From: Bacteroidales bacterium
GTDB taxonomy: Bacteria > Bacteroidota > Bacteroidia > Bacteroidales > UBA932
Length of the DNA: 41,849 nucleotides
Direction: 5' to 3'
NCBI GenBank assembly: GCA_016291185.1
Contig: JAEFAI010000019.1
Coordinates: 1-41,849 of the forward strand
Every line of letters starts with the position of its first letter. The first letter of the stretch is position 1. Made by a program: the position numbers and the translations under genes. The notes under the pieces are model-generated. The model made no database searches. It had not been told where the DNA came from and saw nothing but the letters and a program-made list of their open reading frames with translations. Positions 14,732 to 21,349 of this stretch are shown one piece after another.

Positions 14732-15192
14732 TGTTTACGCTTGTTCCCTCCCGTTTCTTTGATCCCGCGACGGCGCGTCAGGCGCTGGCCGAAGTGATCG
14801 ACTTGAAGGAGGAGGACACCGTCGAGCACCTCGAAATACCGCCATATGACGCTGTCCTTGTCTACTCCGTAGGCGAGGACAGTGTCGTTGTGGACGGCAC
14901 ACCTGAAATCTATAAATTGCTGATGCGTCTGCCCGACTGCCCGGAATACAACAAGATTCTCTGCAGTTTCAGCGAAGACCATCTTTTCCTGGCCATTGCA
15001 CAGGGCGATAACCTGATGCTGGCCAACAGTTACCCGGTCCAGGATTTCACCACGGCAGAGTATTACATCTTCCTGGCTCTGAAGTCGCTCCAGCTTAACC
15101 CGGTGATTTCTACCATCTGCTGGCGTACGCCGCTGGACGCCGAGGACGAAATGTCCCTGTACCGGTATTTCAAGGCCGTCATCACCCTATGA
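14731..15192 (+). CDS. DUF3822 family protein, short form
   Basis: It starts with GTG at 14731, overlapping the previous stop (TAGTG) by one base, and ends by overlapping the rsmD start by 4 bases (ATGA). The sequence FTLVPSRFFDPATARQALAEVI, then EIPPYDAVLVYSV, and a late strand-rich part (LFLAIAQGDNLMLANSYPVQDFTTAEYYIFLALKSLQLNP) match DUF3822, a Bacteroidetes family with an ASKHA-like fold regularly found next to rsmD. At 153 residues it is shorter than the roughly 250 I expect for the family; the missing part would be N-terminal to FTLVP. Either the annotated family members have longer N-termini or this lineage has trimmed it. No function is established. Confidence 0.8.
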   Translation: MFTLVPSRFFDPATARQALAEVIDLKEEDTVEHLEIPPYDAVLVYSVGEDSVVVDGTPEIYKLLMRLPDCPEYNKILCSFSEDHLFLAIAQGDNLMLANSYPVQDFTTAEYYIFLALKSLQLNPVISTICWRTPLDAEDEMSLYRYFKAVITL

Positions 15193-15722
15193 GGATCATC
15201 GGCGGCCGTCTCAAAGGCAAACCCATCCAGCCTCCCATGGGCTATGGGGCCAGACCTACCACGGATTTCGCCCGGGAAGGCCTGTTCAACATCCTGAACA
15301 ACGAATACGAATTCGAAGACCTACAGGTGCTCGACCTCTTCGGCGGCACCGGCGCGGTGTCGTACGAATTCGCCTCACGCGGCGCGCGACGCATATATTG
15401 TGTGGAGATGAATCGCGACCATGCCGCCTTCATCCGCCGCGAAGCTGCCCGGCTCGGCCTGCCGGCCGTGACCGCCGTCCACGCCAACGTCTTCGACTTC
15501 CTGCCCATCTGCCATGAGAAGTTCGATCTCATCTTCGCCGACCCACCCTATGCGCTGGAAGGGCTGGATACCCTCCCCGACAAGGTGCTGAGCCGGGACC
15601 TGCTACACCCGGGCTGCTATTTCATTCTGGAGCACGGCGATGAATATTCCTTCACCGGCCACCCGAATTTCAAGAAGGAAAAGACCTACGGGCGCGTACA
15701 TTTCTCCTTTTTTGAAAAATAA
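15189..15722 (+). CDS. rsmD: 16S rRNA (guanine966-N2)-methyltransferase RsmD
   Basis: The 177-residue protein begins MRIIGGRLKGKPIQPP, the RsmD signature, followed by RPTTDFAREGLFNILNN. The SAM-binding motif is VLDLFGGTGAVSYEFASRGA (about 48-67) and the catalytic DPPY motif lies near 118-121 (FDLIFADPPYAL). The enzyme methylates N2 of G966 in 16S rRNA in the small ribosomal subunit, using S-adenosylmethionine. It ends the operon that starts at 14030 and is followed by a hairpin at 15722-15752. Length and motifs are complete. Confidence 0.95.
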   Translation: MRIIGGRLKGKPIQPPMGYGARPTTDFAREGLFNILNNEYEFEDLQVLDLFGGTGAVSYEFASRGARRIYCVEMNRDHAAFIRREAARLGLPAVTAVHANVFDFLPICHEKFDLIFADPPYALEGLDTLPDKVLSRDLLHPGCYFILEHGDEYSFTGHPNFKKEKTYGRVHFSFFEK

Positions 15723-15752
15723 ACGAACCGGACTGCAACAATCCGGTTCGTT
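15722..15752. terminator. Hairpin after rsmD
   Basis: AACGAACCGGA (15722-15732) pairs perfectly with TCCGGTTCGTT (15742-15752) around a 9-base loop. The plus-strand side lacks a long T-tract, so termination strength is uncertain. It separates rsmD from the third ECF operon. Confidence 0.6.
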
Positions 15753-15781
15753 CTGCGTTATATAGACAGAGCAAGCAAGAA

Positions 15782-16306
15782 ATGACACGACAGGAGATCA
15801 CGGAATTCTATCAGGAGCACCACCGGCGACTGTACAACATCAGCCTGCGGATTCTCCGGGATTCCGACGAGGCGGAAGAGGTGATGCAGGACACCATCCT
15901 GAAATTCGTCACCGTGCCGGGAACCTTCTCCTCGCCCGAGCAGGTATCGGCCTGGCTGGCCCGCACTTGCATCCGCGCTTCCATCGACCGCTTGCGCCGC
16001 CGCGAACGCCGCGAGGCCTTCCTGGAGGAATTCGCCCGGGACGAAGCAGATTCGTCATTCGCCGGCCCCTCATCGTCATTCGCCGGCTTGACCGGCGAAT
16101 CTCCCGCCCTCCCGTCCGTCGGCGAAGTCAAAGCCGCGATGGAACGCCTGCCCGAGCCCTACGGTCTCATCCTCGACCTCGTGCTCATCGAGGGGCTGGA
16201 CTACGGCGAGATCGCCGGCCTGACCGGAAAGAAAGAAACCACGCTTCGCTCCCTGTACTCCCGTGGACGGAGCAAACTGATTGACATGCTGAATCACAAG
16301 ATATGA
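15782..16306 (+). CDS. ECF-type sigma factor (third cassette) with repeat-encoded linker
   Basis: This 174-residue ECF factor has region 2 at about 5-75 (YQEHHRRLYNISLRILRDSDEAEEVMQDTILKF, then WLARTCIRASIDRLRRRERREAF) and region 4 at about 115-170 (MERLPEPYGLILDLVLIEGLDYGEIAGLTGKKETTLRSLYSRGRSKL). The linker between them, SSFAGPSSSFAGLTGESP, is encoded by one and a half copies of a palindromic repeat (16053-16104) also present at 16446, 17807 and 22483. The insertion is in frame and falls in the flexible linker, so the factor should still work. It overlaps the next gene by 4 bases. The upstream word GTTATATAGA (15757-15766) also precedes the second ECF operon. Confidence 0.9.
   Translation: MTRQEITEFYQEHHRRLYNISLRILRDSDEAEEVMQDTILKFVTVPGTFSSPEQVSAWLARTCIRASIDRLRRRERREAFLEEFARDEADSSFAGPSSSFAGLTGESPALPSVGEVKAAMERLPEPYGLILDLVLIEGLDYGEIAGLTGKKETTLRSLYSRGRSKLIDMLNHKI
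16053..16104. repeat. Intragenic palindromic repeat, one and a half copies
   Basis: A half copy, CGTCATTCGCCGGCCCC at 16053-16069, is followed by a full copy at 16074-16104. The full copy pairs ATTCGCCGG (16078-16086) with CCGGCGAAT (16092-16100) around a 5-base loop and ends CTCC. It lies in frame inside the third ECF sigma gene. Confidence 0.85.
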
Positions 16307-16806
16307 AGGATTTAGAAAAATACATCCGCGTCCATGCGGCTGAATTTGATACGGCGGAACCCGCCGGCGGCCACGAGGCGCGTTTTCTCGCCCGGCTGGA
16401 CGTCACGCCCGGCGTGCTGAGCAATGCCGAAGGATCCCATCCTTCCGTCATTCGCCGGCCCCGACCGGCGAATCTCCTCCGCAACGCCTTCGCGCGAAAA
16501 GCCTGGGGCCCTGTCCTTGCGCTGGTCTGTGCGCTGCTGCTGGTGCTCATTATCCGCCCCGGCGATCCGCTCCACGGCCTGACCCGCAGCCCGGAGGCCG
16601 TCTATGTGGCCTACATGGACCAGGTCGCAGACCTCTACCGTGAGCTCCCGATGCAGGACGAGGTCCTGCGCGAAATCACCGACGAGGCGGAGTCCCTCTT
16701 CGAGCAGATGCCCGAAGGCCTCTCCGACCGGCAGCGCGCCCGCATTCTGCAAAACCATTACGGCGAACTCCTCGCCGCAGCCCGACAACTCAAAAAATAT
16801 CAATAA
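16303..16806 (+). CDS. Probable anti-sigma factor with repeat-encoded insertion
   Basis: This 167-residue protein starts inside the sigma gene end (ATGA overlap). Its N-terminus (KDLEKYIRVHAAEFDTAEPAGGHEARFLARLD) resembles the short cytosolic part of Bacteroidetes anti-sigma-like proteins. The segment SHPSVIRRPRPANLLRNAF is encoded by the palindromic repeat at 16446-16477. A single membrane helix follows at about 67-85 (WGPVLALVCALLLVLIIRP). The outer part is helical (AYMDQVADLYRELPMQDEVLREITDEAESLF, then ARILQNHYGELLAAARQLKKY). It should control the adjacent sigma factor from the membrane. Having the same repeat inserted in both partners of one regulatory pair is unusual. Confidence 0.75.
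   Translation: MKDLEKYIRVHAAEFDTAEPAGGHEARFLARLDVTPGVLSNAEGSHPSVIRRPRPANLLRNAFARKAWGPVLALVCALLLVLIIRPGDPLHGLTRSPEAVYVAYMDQVADLYRELPMQDEVLREITDEAESLFEQMPEGLSDRQRARILQNHYGELLAAARQLKKYQ
16446..16477. repeat. Intragenic palindromic repeat in the anti-sigma gene
   Basis: CGTC, then ATTCGCCGG (16450-16458), a 6-base loop, CCGGCGAAT (16465-16473) and CTCC. Same consensus as 16074-16104 but read in a different frame (SVIRRPRPANL instead of SSFAGLTGES). Confidence 0.85.
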
Positions 16807-16807
16807 A

Positions 16808-17731
16808 ATGAAAAAGTTCTTTATCCTGCTTGCGACGGCCTTGATCGCCGTCCTGCCCCTCTCCGCCCGGACGGTCTCTGAACCGGATCTCAGCGCCAAA
16901 ACCGAGACCAAGGAATACCAGCTCAACAACTTTACGGGACTGGATGTCTCCTGGATCTACCAGGTCGATCTCGTCCAGGCGTCACGCCACGCCGTGCGTG
17001 TGGATGCGCCGGACTACCTGATGCCCTACGTGCGTGTCGAGGTCCGCGGCGGCATCTTGACGCTCGCCGTCGGTGATCTGCCGCGGGACATCCGCCGCCG
17101 GGTCGAGAATGGTGGCCGCAACCAGGTGCACGTCTTTGTCAGTATGCCGAACCTGACGGTCCTGAGGATGTCCGGCGCATCGGTAATCTCCGCCAAAGGC
17201 GACTTCTCCAGCCACAAAGATTTCGAGATGCGGCTCAGCGGTGCTACCTTTGTTCAGGACCTCTCCGTGCGTGCTTCCGACGCCGACATCGAAGTGTCGG
17301 GTGCCGCGAAATTCGACCTGACAGGCAAGTATGACAACCTGTCCGTCCGGGGGTCCGGCAGCGTAAATGCTTCCATCTCCGCCGATGCCAAGACGGCCGA
17401 CCTGGTCCTCTCCGGTGCCACCAAGCTGTTTCTTAATGGTAAATACGGCGACGTGTCCCTGCGGGGCTCCGGAGCCGCCAATACCGAGATCATCGGTGCC
17501 GTGGATGTGCTCGAAGCCGAGTGCTCCGGTGCCGCCAAGCTGGGCGCAAGCCAGGCACCTGCCCGCCGCGCCAAAATCATCTTCTCCGGTGCGGCAGGCG
17601 GCATGATTGAGGTGCGTGACGAGCTGAGTATCACCCTCTCCGGTGCGTCGAAACTCAGTTATCACCCGGGCCCCTCGCTCCGCATCAAGAGCCAGTCCAT
17701 CTCCCGCGCGTCCACGCTCTCCAGCTATTAG
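16808..17731 (+). CDS. Exported DUF2807 (GIN-domain) adhesin-like protein
   Basis: I start this at the ATG at 16808, directly after the anti-sigma stop, because it opens with a signal peptide (MKKFFILLATALIAVLPLSA; 307 residues in all); the longer open frame from 16604 lies inside the previous gene. The mature protein carries YQLNNFTGLDVSWIYQVDLVQ and then a right-handed repeat of SGA(A/S/T) turns (MSGASVIS, LSGATFVQ, VSGAAKFD, LSGATKLF, CSGAAKLG, FSGAAGGM, LSGASKLS), the hallmark of DUF2807/head-GIN domains. The repeats predict a beta-solenoid in the periplasm or on the cell surface. It is the probable output of the third ECF cassette. Ligand unknown. Confidence 0.87.
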   Translation: MKKFFILLATALIAVLPLSARTVSEPDLSAKTETKEYQLNNFTGLDVSWIYQVDLVQASRHAVRVDAPDYLMPYVRVEVRGGILTLAVGDLPRDIRRRVENGGRNQVHVFVSMPNLTVLRMSGASVISAKGDFSSHKDFEMRLSGATFVQDLSVRASDADIEVSGAAKFDLTGKYDNLSVRGSGSVNASISADAKTADLVLSGATKLFLNGKYGDVSLRGSGAANTEIIGAVDVLEAECSGAAKLGASQAPARRAKIIFSGAAGGMIEVRDELSITLSGASKLSYHPGPSLRIKSQSISRASTLSSY

Positions 17732-17771
17732 CCGGATCCTTCGTCAAGCCCGCTTGCGACCGGGCAACAGC

Positions 17772-17804
17772 AAAGCGGCCTGCCGGATTCCGGCAGGCCG
17801 CTTT
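17772..17804. terminator. Bidirectional terminator between convergent genes
   Basis: AAAGCGGCCTGCCGG (17772-17786) pairs perfectly over 15 bp with CCGGCAGGCCGCTTT (17790-17804) around ATT. It lies between the DUF2807 gene and the oppositely oriented CoA-transferase gene and can serve both strands. Confidence 0.85.
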
Positions 17805-17806
17805 GT

Positions 17807-17834
17807 CGTCATTCCCGACCTGATCGGGAATCTC
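17807..17834. repeat. Palindromic repeat at a gene end
   Basis: CGTC, ATTCCCGA (17811-17818), 5-base loop, TCGGGAAT (17824-17831), CTC. It has the same plan as the copies at 16074 and 16446 but a compensated stem, and abuts the stop codon of the CoA-transferase gene at 17835. Confidence 0.75.
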
Positions 17835-19136
17835 TTAGATGCTGAAATTGTGGTAGTGCGGGCCGAAGCGCTCGAAGGCGGCGCGGTCCAGCATTTCCCG
17901 GTCGTCCGGGTGCGCGATGCTGATCATCAGCTTGGCGCGCTCCTGCAGGCTCTTGCCGTAGAGGTCCACGGCGCCGTACTCGGTCACGATCCAGTGCGCA
18001 TCCGCGCGGGGCGTGACCACGCCGGCGCCCGGATTCAGCTCCGCGACGATCTTGTTCTTGCCTTTCAGCGTGCGGGATGCGAAGGCGGTGATGCTCTTGC
18101 CGCCCGCGGACATCGTGGCGCCCTTGACGAACTCGAGCTGGCCGCCGGTGCCGCTGAAGATGCGCGTGCCGATGGAGTCGGCGCTGATCTGGCCCGTGAA
18201 GTCCACCTCCGTGGCGGAGTTGATGGCTTTCATGTGCGGGTTCTGGGCGATGACCCAGGGATCGTTGGTGTATTTGATGTCGCGCATCAGCACGTCCGGG
18301 TTATGGTCGATGAAGGAATAGACCTCCTGCGAGCCGAGCAGGAAGGAGGCCACGACCTTGCCGGTGTCGATCTTCTTGTTGGCGCCGTCGATCACGCCCG
18401 CCTTGATCAGGCGGAGCAGGCCGTCGGCGAACATCTCCGTGTGCAGGCCCAGGTGCTTATGCCCGCCGAGCTGCGCTGCGAGGGCATTCGGCAGGGCGCC
18501 GATGCCCATCTGGATGCAGTCGCCGTCCTCCACGAGCGCCGCGCAGTTCTTGCCGATCAGTACTTCGGTCGGGGTGGGCTCGGCGAACGCGGCCGTCACC
18601 AGCGGCGTGTCGTCCTGCACGAGGTAGTCGAACTGGTCCACGGACAGCAGGTCGCCGTAGGCAAACGGGACATTGGGATTCACCACGCCGATCACCACCT
18701 GCGCGCTCTCGACGGCTGCCACGGAGCAGTCCACGGAAGTGCCGAGGCTGACGCGGCCCTGCTCGTCGGGCAGGGACACGTTCACCAGGGCGGCGCCGAG
18801 GGGAATGTAACCCTCACGGTAGAGTTTCTGGCTCTCGCCCAGGTGCACGGGCAGGTAGTCGGCGTAGCCGGCGTTCACGTTGGCGCGCACGTTCGGCCCG
18901 ACGAAGAAGCCCTGCTCGAAGAAGATTCCTTCATAGCGCGGCTCGCTGTACGGGGCGGGGCCTTCCGTATGGAAATGGTGGAAATGCAGGTCGCACACAT
19001 CGCCCGCGTCGGCGCGTCGGCACAGGGCCTGGATGAGGCAGTGCGGCACGCTGGCAACGCTGCTCAGGTGGACGTGGCAATGGGAGGGGATATGGCTGAC
19101 CGCCTCGTCGGCGGAAACGTATTGGATCGGCTTCAT
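17835..19136 (-). CDS. Acetyl-CoA hydrolase/CoA-transferase family enzyme
   Basis: The ATG at 19136 gives 433 residues (MKPIQYVSADEAVSHIPSHCHVHL), the usual length. The family transfers CoA between carboxylic acids through a glutamyl-CoA intermediate. The catalytic Glu is E234 in GLHTEMFADG, and the CoA-binding loops GIGALPNALAAQL (211-223) and FSGTGGQLEFVKGA are present. The sequence is closest in my reading to 4-hydroxybutyrate/butyrate-type CoA-transferases or acetate:succinate-type enzymes, which in gut Bacteroidales handle acetate, succinate or butyrate; the substrate cannot be decided from motifs. It is transcribed alone from a promoter at 19166-19197 that shares the 49-base intergenic gap with mazG. 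Confidence 0.88.
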   Translation of the reverse strand: MKPIQYVSADEAVSHIPSHCHVHLSSVASVPHCLIQALCRRADAGDVCDLHFHHFHTEGPAPYSEPRYEGIFFEQGFFVGPNVRANVNAGYADYLPVHLGESQKLYREGYIPLGAALVNVSLPDEQGRVSLGTSVDCSVAAVESAQVVIGVVNPNVPFAYGDLLSVDQFDYLVQDDTPLVTAAFAEPTPTEVLIGKNCAALVEDGDCIQMGIGALPNALAAQLGGHKHLGLHTEMFADGLLRLIKAGVIDGANKKIDTGKVVASFLLGSQEVYSFIDHNPDVLMRDIKYTNDPWVIAQNPHMKAINSATEVDFTGQISADSIGTRIFSGTGGQLEFVKGATMSAGGKSITAFASRTLKGKNKIVAELNPGAGVVTPRADAHWIVTEYGAVDLYGKSLQERAKLMISIAHPDDREMLDRAAFERFGPHYHNFSI

Positions 19137-19151
19137 GTCGAAGATTATTGT

Positions 19152-19159
19152 TATTTTTG
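19152..19159 (+). promoter_or_regulatory. -7 box for mazG
   Basis: TATTTTTG matches TAnnTTTG and lies 27 bases before the mazG ATG at 19186. No convincing -33 box was found. It faces the divergent CoA-transferase promoter. Confidence 0.5.
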
Positions 19160-19165
19160 CAAGCG

Positions 19166-19197
19166 CAAATGTAGCAAATAATTCCATGCATACCAAA
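19166..19197 (-). promoter_or_regulatory. Promoter of the CoA-transferase gene
   Basis: On the minus strand TTTG (19194-19197), 20 bases, then TACATTTG (19166-19173): both boxes match the Bacteroidota consensus exactly. The -33 box lies inside the first codons of mazG, so the two transcripts share control DNA. Confidence 0.75.
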
Positions 19198-19977
19198 GAA
19201 GAAAAACTCGCCGCCTTCGGGCGGCTGCTCGATACGATGGACGCCCTGCGGGAGAAGTGTCCCTGGAACGCCGCCCAGACGATGGAGACCATTCGGCCGA
19301 TGACGGAGGAGGAGGTCTATGAACTCAGCGACGCCATCCTGAAGGGAGACCGTCCCGGCACGGCCAAAGAGATCGGCGACCTGCTCTACCACCTTGTATT
19401 CTATGCGCGCATCGCGCAGGAGGAGGGGAGTTTCGACATCGCCGATTCGCTCGACAAGGTCGTCGATAAGATGGTCTTTCGCCACCCGCACGTCTTCGGA
19501 CCGGAGGCCGGCAAGCCCACTTCTGCCAAGGAGATTGCCGACACCTGGGAGCTCGTCAAGGCCAAGGAGAAAGACGGCAACAAGACGGTCCTGTCCGGCA
19601 TTCCGGACGCGATGCCGGCCATCCTCAAAGCCCTCTCGATGCAGGAAAAGGCCCGCGGCTGCGGCTTCGACTGGGAGCAGCGCGAGGATGTCTGGGACAA
19701 GGTCCACGAGGAGCTGGGCGAGGCGCGTGAGGCCTGCGACGAGCAGGATCCCCGCCACATGGAGGAGGAATTCGGCGACCTGCTCTTCGCCGTCATCAAC
19801 GCTGCGCGCCTGTACGGCGTCGATCCCGAGGCAGCCCTCAGCGGCACCTGCTCCAAGTTCCGCCGCCGCTTCACCTACCTCGAAGAGCAAACCCTCAAGA
19901 AAGGCCGCAAACTCACCGACCTCACCCTCGCCGAGATGGACGCCATTTGGGACGAGGGAAAATCCAAAGGACTATGA
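19186..19977 (+). CDS. mazG: Nucleoside triphosphate pyrophosphohydrolase MazG
   Basis: The ATG at 19186 follows a -7 box and gives 263 residues, the length of full two-domain MazG. Domain 1 (about 15-115) has CPWNAAQTMETIRPMTEEEVYELSDAI and KEIGDLLYHLVFYARIA; domain 2 (about 165-250) has VHEELGEAREA and EEEFGDLLFAVINAARL. The paired EExxE...E/ExxD motifs bind Mg2+ and hydrolyse NTPs or dNTPs to monophosphate and pyrophosphate. It cleans nucleotide pools in the cytosol and in some bacteria lowers ppGpp. It is divergent from the CoA-transferase gene, and a 199-bp repeat element begins three bases after its stop. Confidence 0.93.
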   Translation: MHTKEEKLAAFGRLLDTMDALREKCPWNAAQTMETIRPMTEEEVYELSDAILKGDRPGTAKEIGDLLYHLVFYARIAQEEGSFDIADSLDKVVDKMVFRHPHVFGPEAGKPTSAKEIADTWELVKAKEKDGNKTVLSGIPDAMPAILKALSMQEKARGCGFDWEQREDVWDKVHEELGEAREACDEQDPRHMEEEFGDLLFAVINAARLYGVDPEAALSGTCSKFRRRFTYLEEQTLKKGRKLTDLTLAEMDAIWDEGKSKGL

Positions 19978-19979
19978 TA

Positions 19980-20178
19980 GGCCGGTGCCGGTTTGCCTGA
20001 CGGCGAAGCCTATCTATACGGGGGCATATCCCCCGAACCCCCTGCGGCCTCAAGCCCCTTTCCAACTTTGCTGTTGCAAAGTCCCGGGGCCGGCCGGTCC
20101 ACTGATGCGGACTTCGCTTCGCTCGAACTGCCACGAGGCAACAATGGAAGGCGAGCCGCAGGCAAACCGGCACCGGCC
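19980..20178. mobile_element. 199-bp MITE-like element with 20-bp terminal inverted repeats
   Basis: GGCCGGTGCCGGTTTGCCTG at 19980-19999 and its perfect reverse complement at 20159-20178 enclose 159 bases without a gene. The inside contains a small hairpin (CTTTGCTGTTGCAAAG), a stretch shared with 6321-6362 (at 20083-20124), and a C-rich part resembling 22518-22560. Perfect terminal repeats and small size suggest a non-autonomous transposable element. No clear target-site duplication is visible at its ends. It fills most of the gap between mazG and the next gene. Confidence 0.7.
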
Positions 20179-20199
20179 AATAATCTCAGATAATTTGAT

Positions 20200-20207
20200 T
20201 ATCTTTG
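20200..20207 (+). promoter_or_regulatory. -7 box with palindrome upstream of the 20227 gene
   Basis: TATCTTTG matches TAnnTTTG. It overlaps a perfect palindrome, AGATAAT-TTG-ATTATCT (20188-20204). The ATG at 20227 follows 19 bases later. Confidence 0.55.
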
Positions 20208-20226
20208 CAAGTTGTTTGTAACGAAG

Positions 20227-21345
20227 ATGTCCAGCTACCAGATACGTGAAGTGCAGTCCCGCAAGGACCTGATGCGGTTTGTCCGATTCCCGGACGAGCT
20301 GTACCGGGACTGTCCGCAGTACGTCCCGGCCCTGCACTACGACCAGGTACGCTCCCTGACCAGTGTAGCGCCGCTCAAATACTGCAGCCACAAACTCTGG
20401 CTGGCCCTCGAGCGCGACCGGGTGGTCGGACGCATCTGTGGGATGATCAATCCCCGTTACAATGAGCGCTACGGCACCAAGCGCGCCCGTTTCGGCTGGT
20501 TCGACTGCATCCGGGACATCGAAGTGGCCCGCCTGCTGATCGGCACCGCCGAGGCCTGGGCCAAAGAGCAGGGGATGAACGAAATCCACGGCCCGCTCTA
20601 CTACAACACCTTCGGCAAACAGGGTATGCTCGTTGAAGGCTACGACCACATCCCGCCCTTCAACTGCCTCTACAACTTCCCGTACTACAACGACTTCGTC
20701 CGGGAGCTCGGCTATGAAAAGGAATGCGACTGGATCCAGTACAAGGTGGTGGCTAACCACGGCGTCCCCGAGAAGGCCCGCCGCGTCTCGAAGATGGTCC
20801 AGGAACGTTACAACCTGCACTTCGGCAGCATCGAAAAGCTCAAGCGCGACAAAGCGCTGGTGCGCAAGTTCTTTCAGGTTTATAACGACAGCTTCGCTTC
20901 GTCCGTGACCAACTTCATCCCCCTGACGGACGAGGAGATCGACGAAGAAGCCGCCACCGTGCTGCCCTATGTTTCGGACAAGGTCAGCTGCATCCTGCTG
21001 GACGAGCACGACGAGATCGTCGCCTTCGGCATCTCCTTTCCGACCCTCTCGCCGGCCCTGCAGAAGGCGAAGGGCAAGCTCTTCCCCTTCGGCTGGTGGT
21101 ACCTCTGGCGGGCGATGCACAACTTTGAAGTGACGGACCTGATGGTCAACGGCGCCGCCCCGGAGTGGCAGAACAAGGGCGTGTCGTCCGTTTATTACGA
21201 GGAGATGGCGGACAAGGCCATCAAGGTGGGCAACCGCTGGGCCATCTCCAACCCGCAGATAGAAACCAACAGCGCGGTGAACATCTGGAACAGCTACGAA
21301 CGCGAGCCGTTCATGCGTCGCCGCTGCTACCTTAAGAAGATTTGA
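20227..21345 (+). CDS. Acetyltransferase-like (GNAT-fold) conserved protein
   Basis: I use the ATG at 20227 (372 residues) rather than the upstream TTG at 20212. The protein is soluble. KLWLALERDRVVGRICGMINPRYNERYGTKRARFGWFDCIRDIEVARLLIGTAEAWAKEQGMNEIHGPL resembles a GNAT half-domain (strand, G-R-I-x-G turn, then the helix of the acetyl-CoA site), and the second half (LLDEHDEIVAFGISFPTLS ... EWQNKGVSSVYYEEM) has another GNAT-like pattern. This fits a family of large bacterial GNAT-like proteins annotated only as hypothetical. It ends 4 bases before prfA, so the two are co-transcribed. Acetyl-group transfer is inferred from fold-like patterns; the substrate is unknown. Confidence 0.7.
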   Translation: MSSYQIREVQSRKDLMRFVRFPDELYRDCPQYVPALHYDQVRSLTSVAPLKYCSHKLWLALERDRVVGRICGMINPRYNERYGTKRARFGWFDCIRDIEVARLLIGTAEAWAKEQGMNEIHGPLYYNTFGKQGMLVEGYDHIPPFNCLYNFPYYNDFVRELGYEKECDWIQYKVVANHGVPEKARRVSKMVQERYNLHFGSIEKLKRDKALVRKFFQVYNDSFASSVTNFIPLTDEEIDEEAATVLPYVSDKVSCILLDEHDEIVAFGISFPTLSPALQKAKGKLFPFGWWYLWRAMHNFEVTDLMVNGAAPEWQNKGVSSVYYEEMADKAIKVGNRWAISNPQIETNSAVNIWNSYEREPFMRRRCYLKKI

Positions 21346-21349
21346 TCCC

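Noticed and set aside
17643..19181. 512-codon plus-strand frame across the CoA-transferase gene
   Set aside because: It is the shadow of the minus-strand enzyme, whose catalytic motif and promoter are clear.
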